From NCBI GenBank assembly GCA_039881045.1, contig JAYWVB010000003.1, positions 1,116,001-1,180,000 on the forward strand: 64,000 nucleotides of DNA, written 5' to 3'. The notes under the pieces are model-generated. The model saw only the letters and a list, made by a program, of their open reading frames with translations, had not been told where the DNA came from and made no database searches. The stretch is from Chaetomium olivaceum. Its lineage: Eukaryota; Ascomycota; Sordariomycetes; Sordariales; Chaetomiaceae. Position 1 is the first letter of the stretch. Each line of letters begins with the position of its first letter. Both the position numbers and the translations under genes were made by a program. Positions 55,871 through 64,000 of the stretch are shown here, piece by piece.

Positions 55871-57514
55871 GTCTGTTATCGTACAACTCCAGCATCAGGC
55901 CCAGCAGCCGACGAACGAAAACAGCCATGTTTTTACCGTCGTTTGTTTTCCAGGGACCGAAGCGGTGCATGACCAGGAACCCGTCAACCGTCGGAAGGTC
56001 AAGGGCGGCAGTGGCGGATCGTGTCACCCGCCCGCTGCCAGGCGCCTGGCTAGAACCCCCCGAGTTGTTTAGGTTGCCACCCGACCCTCCAGGAGGCGGC
56101 GGCGCGCCATCCTGAGCTGGGAGTGTCGATTTTATCCTACGAACCGCCCTTTCCACTGCCGCGGTATCCCATCCTTGGATATTTTTGATATCTTCCTGGA
56201 CGAGCTGCTTCAGAAATGTGGGGGAACCGAGCGTTTCTTCGAAGTCGCTTGCTTTCTCGGCTTTGGTGTGTTTCAGGGGTGCCGGCTTTCCGGCTTTCTT
56301 GCCTGCCTCCCACGGAGTGTTGCGGATGTACTGCTCGTAGCTTGGCCCATATTCCCCGATGATGATATAAATTTCATTCAGGTTTTGAGAAATCATCAGT
56401 CGTCTAAACCATACAAGGTTAGCGGAGCATCCTTTTGGGGTGGATTCACCGTGCTCACCTCTTCTTCCCGCTCCTCGAGCTCTGCAAAAGACCCTCCTCG
56501 GGTGGGCTGTGGCAAATCCAGGCGGCCATCTCGGCGGCTTCCTGCCTTTCAGTGGAGGTTTTGATCGCACTCCTCGTAGCCGACTTGGCCTCGCAAATGG
56601 CCATTAGACGTTCCAAGCCGGCTACAGTCTTTCCGTGACACAAGTAACCGTCCACCCGCGCCTCCAGCAAAACCTTGTTCTCAAAAGTATACGGGGACGT
56701 TCAGATGCAGAGCCATGCGAGGTGGGACCCAGTGCATGTCGTGGGGATGCTTCGGGTCGCGAAAATCCTGTGCGACTGCCTGTAGCAGCAGGAGCAGGGC
56801 GACGTTCACGTACGACTCGTCTGCGGATGCAGGGTTTTCGGGGCCTCCTTGGCGGCTGGATGCGAGGTTGCTGCTGGCGTCTTTAACTTCGAGGGGGTAG
56901 CGGAAGTGGGCAGAGTTTGGCGGGGGGGTGTAGCCAAAATTGAGGGCTCACCGGAACTCTGCTGCCCGGTGGGCGTCGTTGATCGGCCCCTTCCTCTTCC
57001 CCAGCCTGGGGCTTGAAGATTCTCGAGTCATCCTTTGCGTCGCCCTTGGTGTGCGTGGTGGCCATGACCTGCCAGTACCGGACCATGGTGAAATATCCGC
57101 ATTCGGGTGATGGATGTAAGTAATCTTTGTCCCCAACCCCTTTCTCGCACTCTTGCAGGTACCTTTTCAGATACTTGGACATGTTCTGGTTTGAAACCCA
57201 CTCCCGCGCACGTTTGTCGTTGTGAGGGGACACGAACCCCTTGTAGCCCGTTTGGTCATTGTCTCGGAACAAGTTCGCAAAGTCATCGATATGCCTTTCT
57301 GAACGGTACCGTAGCAGATCGTACGAAGGTGAAGGTACTCAGTGTGAGTGATGCCCGAACCGGAGTGGTTAAAGTTGCAGTCAGATACAGCCAGCTGCTG
57401 GAGCTGACCTGGCAACTTGACTTCATTGCGGATGTCGTCGTTGTTCCGGACTTCATGGGCCCATTTCTCGACGGTGAACGCCACGTCCTTTGGTATGGTG
57501 GTAAACATTGCCAT
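55401..57514 (-). pseudogene. Frame-broken gene with nuclease-like region and low-complexity tail
   Basis: Reading from 57514: MAMFTTIPKDVAFTVEKW... YGTVQKG, a one-base break (A3 at 57296-57298), then HIDDFANLFRDNDQTGYKGF. Further on an in-frame TGA at 56948-56950 interrupts HRAAEFR and ALNFGYTPPP, and an extra base in T4 (56683-56686 on the plus strand as A4) breaks PVYFENKVLLEARVDGYL. That segment with RVDGYL and MAICEAKSATRS has the D...ExK pattern of PD-(D/E)XK nuclease folds, a fungal family of unknown role. The last exon, 56403-55401, starts RRLMISQNLNEIYIII and ends in a Ser/Thr/Ala/Gly/Arg tail of SATGxRAPS-like repeats. Two frameshifts plus a nonsense codon make a pseudogene likely, though sequence error could explain the shifts. 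Confidence 0.55.
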
Positions 57515-59498
57515 GGAAGATTTGAGAGAGCTAAACGAAATGTACTAGGAATCTGAGAGTGATAGATATTGAATAGCAGTGTCGATCCAGATCTGACAGC
57601 TGCTGTTGTTTAGGTGATGATTGAAAAGTCAAGACGGGGAAACCTGCCCCTATTTATCTCTAATCACCTTTCGCGGTGCTCTTTAATACCACACACGGTA
57701 AGATACGATCGAGTCATTGTCAAAGATGACACTTACGGTGGCCTTCTCGTCAACCTCACCGTCAATCTTGCCGACTGAAACATGGCCGGCCATCAGCCAG
57801 ACCAACATGGCCACGACAGATAAGTGCTCCTGGGCCACTTCCGGTTATAGCGCTCACATTTTGTCCATCGCATCCGTCTGTCGGGAGCTGAACGGTGAGT
57901 TGGGACTGGAGGCGGCACAGCGGACCACCGCTAGGTCCCGCCGCCGGTAGCCCGGCCTGCGGCGTGGAGCTCAGCTTCAGACCGCCGAAGTTTGGGGGTC
58001 GGCCAACTGAGGCTTGGTAGGTCAAGTTACTTGGCCATATTTCCTACCCGAGGTACGTAAGGTACGTTAGGTTGTTCCGGGTCCTCGGCGGCGCATTAAC
58101 ACGCAAACACCATGGTTAACTCGAACTCTCGGGTGATTTGTGGATAACGCTCGGGTTTCGAGGCAACAATTACCTCTACTCCCTGTACCATTGACAGTTT
58201 GTTGGTTGTCAGTGACTTACCGCCTTGAACTCGTTCTGGTGGCACATTCTCGTTCTTCGAGTTGGTGTGTTGGCAGGCTGTGCCGTGAGCGTTTGGTGTG
58301 TCACTCCAGCCCATCTGTGCATCCACCACGTGTTTCAAAGCGAGACAACAAGCCAAAGTCGAGTACGGAAACAATAAGAATGGTGGGTCGCAACTTCTTG
58401 GGCGCTCTAAAACTTATCAATCAGCCATGGCACCATGGCTAAATTTAGCCGCTTGTTGGCCGCTTTCCCAAAGCCCCGGGACCAAGCAACACATTGTATT
58501 GGACGAGGCTTGCTTGCAACACCTTCACAATTGGTCTGCGCTGCTGTTTGATGTTGGGAGGTGTGCTGGCCGGTGGCTGGGGCGAGTTGTCTCAGAGAGA
58601 GCTGTTAGAGAGGCCATGGAGCGTCAGGGCAATTAGTACGGGCTCCGTTCAGGCCAGTGCCAGCAGTCAGGACATCCACATTCGGCACAGAGGGCCACCC
58701 TCAAACTCCGGGCCATTCTTTCGCTCGACGGCCCAGTATTGCAATCAAGGGCACTTCGAGAAGGACCAATAAAAGTGGTAACTCGCGAGGCATGAGTTGT
58801 AATCACAATCACGGGCATCCAAAACGGCTACGTTCAGCACAAAACCATTAATTACCGGTACCATTTCTAACTACTAATTCCGGCTCCTGAGTCCCCATAC
58901 CCCCTCTGGAATCCTGCGGAAGGCTTTAAATCGGGCGCATTATGGTTGGTTGAGCCTGTCCGAGTCGAGGCTGGATCCCAGCTTCCGACGTCTGCGCACT
59001 GGTCCCTCACTGCACAACAACCCCAGGTACGAATAGGAGAACTTGCTAAGGTTTTTTTTTTTCAGTCTTAAGAAAAGAATCGTTGATGATTCATTTTACG
59101 AACGACATACTTCTTAGCCCCGCTGGAATTCCGTGCCTCCCCGTTGCGTAACGTTAGCAAGCTCGTTTGGCTGTGTGGCTGTCAACTCGACCCGTTGAGT
59201 ATTGGGCCAGGGCCCTTGTTAGTTAATATCGGGGGTAAAAAAAGGTGGCGACATTGGTTCCATGTTCCCAACCAGCAGTGAACTGTCCATTTCAATAACA
59301 CCTCCTGCAGCTCCCGTCCGACCCGGCCCCGTATACATTCTTCCCATCGTCCCAAGCCACGCAATTCGGCTTGGTATACATACTTCCTCCCATGTTCTCC
59401 CAGTCCGAAGTCCACTTGTCATCCTTCTATATCTTCCGGTAAAAACCGGCCCACCGAACAAGACAAGAAGAAGATGCCGGCCGATTATCAACTGCGGG
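57515..59498. other. Intergenic, nothing recognised
   Basis: About 2 kb with only short overlapping frames. No transposon or RNA gene recognised. Confidence 0.45.
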
Positions 59499-60056
59499 TC
59501 ACATCCAGAGGTGGTACAAACAACCCGTCGAAGCAAAGAGCATCACCAGCACGCCACCCTTCCTTTTCGCGCTTTCCCTCTTCCTCCCTTCGTGGTGCGT
59601 CCCTGCGTCGCACAAGAGGTCGAGGCCAGAAGAAGCGAGGTGGATCCATTCGAGGCGAGGAAGAGCGTACTCGGGCGGTGGTAGCTCGATGGTAGAAAGG
59701 AAGATGGTTGCTTTATCAAGCACGTACTTGGGTATTGAAGGCCATTCGTCGGTATAATAGCAATAAATTTCGAGCCCCGGGAAGTCCCTCTTGAGATGGT
59801 CTAGTTCGTCAGTAACCCCAATGCGGAACCCTGCACGTCTTCGGGTGGTTAAGATAACGGGGTACGTTGGTTCCCACTGTCCGGTAGGCGATACTTTGGG
59901 AGGAAGAGTTTTGGTGGCCTTCCACTCTTCAACGTGGTGCCGCCAATGCTCGGCAAAGCTTGGTGATGTCAGCTTCCCATTGACGTTGGGGCCCGGGGCA
60001 TACCGGGCAGCGGATCGGGTTAGTCTGCCAATCGCGTCTGTCAGCCTCCATGTCAA
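59499..60056 (-). pseudogene. Relic of a D-2-hydroxyacid dehydrogenase gene
   Basis: The frame contains a family-like N-terminal segment: FRIGVTDELDHLKRDFPGLEIYCY, KYVLDKATIFLSTIELPPPE and LPRLEWIHLASSGLDLL, as in the catalytic domain of D-isomer-specific 2-hydroxyacid dehydrogenases. After LASSGLDLL it turns into unrelated residues and stops; the NAD-binding Rossmann half is absent. There is no convincing start: the first ATG (60051) is in another frame and the upstream end resembles an intron acceptor (CTGAC ... GGCAG). This points to a decayed fragment, but a gene with unrecognised introns cannot be excluded. Confidence 0.45.
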
Positions 60057-60219
60057 AACCGACCCGACCCACAGCTCAACGGCTTCGGTTGGCTATACAG
60101 CCGGTCCCCCGCTGCTCATCTGATTCAATAAACCCCGCCGGGGCCACACAGTCAGGTCATCCTAAGTTCCTAACGGTTCGGCCCATTCCGTGCAGTTAGG
60201 ATATCTTTTAGCACTTAAC
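60057..60219. promoter_or_regulatory. Upstream region of the F-box-like gene
   Basis: Short gap before the start of the gene at 60220; no specific motif named. Confidence 0.3.
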
Positions 60220-61722
60220 ATGGCATCTCCCTTTGACCAGTGGTTGAAACACAAGTTCCAATCGAGCAACCAAAGGAACCCGCGCGAACATGGAGAGAGT
60301 AACCGTCCAGGAATTCCACCGCCGCCGCCCTTTTGCGACAGCTGGCACGTCATCTCATCATTGGCCACAACGAATCTCATACCATCAAACTACGGACTCT
60401 TTCAACACCTGCCATTGGAAATCCGGCAACAGATTCTGGGCCACGCATTCGGACACCGAACTTTGCACGTTGACCTGAACTTCGACCACCCGCTGATTCG
60501 CAGACCGCGGGATTCACCCCGACACAAAAAGAAGATCATGTCCGCGTTTGTTGCACATCGAACACGCTCAAAACGCGGCGACCGGCACTCCTCATTGCGG
60601 GTTTGGGACCAATCTTATCCGCGATACCCGACAACCGAAGCAATGGCAGTGGTTCAGTTGCGTATGCCATCGCCGCGTAGTCCGCGAAGAGGAAGATGAT
60701 GCATCAACGGGACGGAAACCGATAATTGAACCCCACGAGGATGGTTGTATTCCCGGAGAGCGCTTTGAGAAGCGAGCCAGGCACCTGACAACGTCGCCAA
60801 CGCTTTGCCGGTGCGAGACTACCGACCACAATTCGCCACCCACCGATGATTGTTTCATCGGTGTCATGGGTTGGCTGTTGGCGTGTCGACAAGCGTGCGC
60901 TACTGCCTCTAATAATAGTCACTATTCTACTGACCACTCCCCGCAGGTACCATGATGGTACCGATATCCTATATCGAACCAACACGTTTCATCTCTCCAG
61001 CTTGCCTCTGCTTCTCAACCTCCCCCGCCTCATGCCATCGCACCATCTGGCCTCTGTCACGTCCGCCGAGCTCCTCTGGACTTTTAACAGCCCAAAGCTC
61101 CTCAACGATGATACTCTGAACCAACTCTGGCGCAGCTACACCGAATCCCTCAGCGCCTCCCCTCCGCCGGACCCCTCCTCCCCCACCACCAATCTGCACC
61201 GCCTCGCCACCCAGCTTCCAACAACCCTCCCAAATATACGGCGTCTCTACATTGCTCTCCAAGCGCACCTGCCCCCATCACAACCCGCAGCCATCCCCCC
61301 GATAAAACAGCCAACCAACCACCACCAACACCGACAACCTACCCCCCAACCCAAACACACACGTCCTCGCCGCGATAGAACAGGCCATTCTCAACCCAAT
61401 CGAAACCGCCTTCCGTCGACTCGGCCTTGGGCCCGACAAGGAATTCAGCGTGGCTGTACAGCGCGGCGGGTGGGAGGTGTTTGCGGAGTGGCTGGAGGGG
61501 CGGGGACCGGAAGGGGGGAGGCGGGTATTTGAGGTGTTCGATGCCGAGGAAGGGCGAGGTATAGTGTCGTATCGGGAGAGGATGTGGAAGCCGCTTCTTG
61601 GGGGAGATGGGAGGGAGGAAGATGGATGGGGATATTGGTTGTGCCAGGGGTGGGATGATTTCAACGCTTTTGGGGGGCAGTATTGGATGTATCATTTGTG
61701 GGGTACGGGGGTGAGGTGGTAA
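60220..61722 (+). CDS. F-box-like (DUF7730-type) protein, frame-disrupted
   Basis: Start MASPFDQWLKHKF at 60220. FQHLPLEIRQQILGHAFGHRTLHVDL is the family's F-box-like opening. The pattern continues in other frames: QPKQWQWFSCVCHRR, then DDCFIGVMGWLLACRQA, an intron 60895-60946 (donor GTGCGC, branch CTGAC, acceptor CAG) and YHDGTDILYRTNTFHLSSLPLLL, the conserved Tyr-Arg-Thr-Asn-Thr-Phe segment. The C-terminal VLAAIEQAILNPIETAFRRLGL and WEVFAEWLEGRGPEGG lie in yet another frame. Single-base breaks are needed near 60600 and in 61290-61345. About 480 residues if restored. In fungi this family is large and uncharacterised; F-box proteins usually recruit targets to SCF ubiquitin ligases. Confidence 0.55.
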
Positions 61723-61978
61723 ATTTGGAGGCGTAGCCATCGTACCTAGCTATCATGCATGGATTGTTTGGGATAAAATGGGGGAACGGCCTGTCACGCA
61801 GGGTCTTCTGGCGCCGGTCTTCAAACCCCCGAACAAGACTTCTACCTTTGGTTCTTGATTTGCAATCAAATGACGCCGATCACCATGTTTTTGCAGTTAC
61901 TTCAAGGATACACCTCCCACGCGCGTACTATTTATCACCGATCATCTACATCCACCTATGAATCTGTGTCGGTATCGT
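61723..61978. other. Convergent 3' flanks
   Basis: Nothing recognised between the F-box-like and chitinase genes. Confidence 0.35.
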
Positions 61979-63669
61979 TCAGGAATGACCACTCCGGCAA
62001 CTCCGATCCAAAAACCCCGTCATCCAAGGCAAATTGGACACATAATTAAACGTCGTACGTCCCGTGTCCGCCAAAGACTTGATCAGCGTCCCATCATCCA
62101 AATCAATGGCCCACGCCATGACGCCCCCGAGACAGCGCTCATTGGCATACTTGACCTTCATGGCCAACGTCTCGGTGCTGTCCCAGGATACCCATTGGTC
62201 GTTGTCCCAGGTGACAATCTCGGCCGCCGCCGCACTGTCGAGCTTAACCGTGGCGCCATTCTTGATGATCTCGGTTATCTCGTGTGCGGACAGCACACCA
62301 GGAGTTCCGGTACACTCTCCGCCGTTGCCGCCCTCGCTGAACTCACACCCTGCGTCGAGACACCCGGGATCTTTCATGGTGAAACTACGCCCGTAGAAGC
62401 CCAGACCAAGGTTGACGCGTTCTGGGTTAATGTTGTTGCGCCAGAGGAGTTTCAGGGCCTCTTCAATCTCAGTGAGGTTGGTGTGTGCACGCGCATACGG
62501 GCCGAGCGATTGCACAGACGAGTCCCAAACACCGTCTTCATGGTACGTTAGTTAGGGATGACGGTTAGCTGGTTGGAAAAGGTACTTACGGATGTCGTAG
62601 GTCATCACGTTGTAGAAGTCCACATACGGCTCGAGACCGACGATGTCAAATCCGCGCAGGTACCAGTATGACGCTGGGAGAGTAATCGAGACGCCTTTGG
62701 GTGTGCCGATTTGGGCAAGACGCTGCCTGAGCCGTTTGAGAAATGTGACAAAGTTCTCAAAGTCCTCCTCAATGCCGCCACGGTCATCAGCCACCGGGTA
62801 CTCCCAGTCAATATCAACGCCGTCGTAGTTGTACTTCATCATAAACGTCACCAGAGACTCGAAGAACTCGTCCTGGGCGGATTCCGACTTTGCAAGGTCG
62901 GAAAACGTCGTTCTGTACGGCCCCGGGTCGTTCATTGCCCAGCCGCCGACGGCAATCCAAACCTCGAGACCTGGCTGGCGGGACTTCAAGTCAGACACAT
63001 CAGGGTACAGAGTGCCCGTTTTTGAGTCCATGGGCTCCAATCGGAACGTTGTGGGGTTGATGAGTGAAAATGAGAAGAAGATATGACTGTAGTAACCCAG
63101 CGGAATCTTGCTCGGTGTCATGGTGCCGCACGGCCGCTGCCAGTTCCAGCCCTCGTAATAGCCAATGGTTCGCCCATTGGAGCTGTTTCGGCCTGGGTCG
63201 CACTGAGGAGCGGAGACAACCTCGCCGTTGCAAAAGTCAGGGGCAGTCCCGCAAAAGCCATACTCGCTGCAACAGACGTTGAGAGGGCATGTTGAGGAGT
63301 TGGACCACTGCATTCCCCAGCCGGGATCGCACTCGCTTTTGTAGTCGCAAGTTGAAGTGCATCCATCGCCACAGAACTTGGGGCCTAAACCGCAGACTCC
63401 GTTGCCTTCTTCGTCTCTGCAGAGTTTCGTCAGTTATGTGAAAAGTGCTCCCCTGGAGGGCAAACTCACAACGGACCACAGCATCCCAAATCACACTTCT
63501 TGTCTTTGGTGCATGTGTAATCCGGTTCGGTATCCGCCAGAATTCGGAACGTCGATGACGATGTCCTGGGCCTACTGGCATCGGCCTGGGCCTTGAATGC
63601 TTCCCTATGGCTGGTAGCCGCGAGGGTAGAGCCCACACAGAGCAGGATGTACCACAAGGCGGCCTTCAT
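61979..63669 (-). CDS. GH18 chitinase with CBM18 chitin-binding module
   Basis: Three exons, 63669-63470, 63416-62590 and 62535-61979, giving 527 residues. A signal peptide (MKAALWYILLCVGSTLAA) precedes two Cys-rich segments; the second, CPLNVCCSEYGFCGTAPDFC, is a typical CBM18 chitin-binding module. The GH18 barrel follows, with IGYYEGWNWQRPC, GGWAMNDPGPY and the catalytic DGVDIDWEYP (DxxDxDxE). The C-terminal part runs through LGFYGRSFTMKDPGC and WVSWDSTETLAMKV to GGVMAWAIDLDDG. No LysM is visible. It is secreted and cleaves chitin, for cell-wall remodelling or attack on other fungi; subgroup C (killer-toxin-like) chitinases have this CBM18-GH18 order, and this one lacks their usual long C-terminal extension. 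Full length and undamaged. Confidence 0.94.
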
Positions 63670-64000
63670 GATGAACCACAAGCGACAAGTTGGATGCGTG
63701 GAGGAAGACGGGGAGGAAGATGGAGCGAGAACGGCAATGAGGTACGGGGTTCAGCATGGAATGCAAAATCATGGTCCGAGGGGGCAAAAGCTCGTGGAGT
63801 TCCTCGATGCCGTTCCCGGAATAGGGCACTAGAAAGCCGACCTATTCCGATGGCAAGGCATGCATCATTTGCTGGAAATCCTTCCCAGCGTATCCCCTTA
63901 TTTCCGCAATCGGTAGTATCTTGCCGGTGGTCAGCAAACCAGCCGTCCCGTGTCATCTCGGAGGTTGCGTTAGGATCTCACACGACTCGCGTGATATTGG
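63670..64000. other. Chitinase upstream region, end of window
   Basis: 331 bp containing the promoter side of the chitinase gene. No other gene seen. Confidence 0.4.

Overview
The window looks like nuclear DNA of a filamentous ascomycete, most likely a Sordariomycete. Genes carry short introns (about 50-95 nt) with GTAAGT/GTGAGT-type donors, CTAAC or CTGAC branch sites and CAG/TAG acceptors. The protein families are typical of this group: UstYa (DUF3328) proteins, a large-subunit catalase with a DJ-1-like tail, a STAND/NLR protein, a GH18-CBM18 chitinase and fungal kinase-like proteins. I see no tRNA, rRNA or CRISPR array. The genus assignment is inference only.

Layout. 1-1009: 3' part of a protein-kinase-like gene. 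1.8-3.1 kb (-): Cys-rich coiled-coil protein with broken frames. 5.1-6.8 kb (-): MFS anion:cation symporter. 8.1-8.9 kb (-): calcineurin-like phosphoesterase. 11.0-24.8 kb: a putative RiPP gene cluster. 25.4-27.3 kb (-): amidase. 27.7-28.9 kb (+): kinase-like gene interrupted by a ~391-nt insertion. 29.6-31.2 kb (+): secreted Cys-rich modular protein. 31.6-32.3 kb (+): GNAT acetyltransferase. 32.7-36.4 kb (+): STAND/NLR protein with a two-helix membrane tail. 37.0-39.4 kb (+): catalase. 40.6-42.2 kb (+): HXXXD acyltransferase. 42.7-43.2 kb (-): Ser/Thr-rich secreted protein. 45.7-47.3 kb (+): FAD amine oxidase. 47.6-49.0 kb (-): ankyrin protein. 51.0-52.7 kb (-): BBE-type FAD oxidase with an 8-nt exon. 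53.7-54.8 kb (-): hypothetical. 55.4-57.5 kb (-): broken gene with a nuclease-like region and a low-complexity tail. 59.5-60.1 kb (-): hydroxyacid dehydrogenase relic. 60.2-61.7 kb (+): broken F-box-like gene. 62.0-63.7 kb (-): chitinase.

The most interesting region is 11-25 kb. It holds six UstYa-family genes, a 7TM protein of PTM1/GOST type, an acyltransferase-3 gene, and a tiny secreted precursor of 88 residues with four dibasic Kex2 sites and a two-fold internal repeat. This is the gene logic of fungal dikaritin-type RiPPs (ustiloxin, phomopsin, asperipin, victorin): a secretory precursor is cut by Kex2 and its core peptides are oxidised or cyclised by UstYa proteins in the secretory pathway. 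The cores here (E/Q-P-C-P plus W or Y) do not match any product I know. One of the six UstYa proteins has lost all its motif histidines and looks like a pseudo-enzyme. No P450, tyrosinase or Zn2Cys6 regulator is visible in the window.

A recurring oddity is single-base frame breaks, often in or near short homopolymers, in many otherwise well-conserved genes. They are more likely sequencing or assembly errors than true decay, but at least one gene (55.4-57.5 kb) also carries an in-frame nonsense codon.
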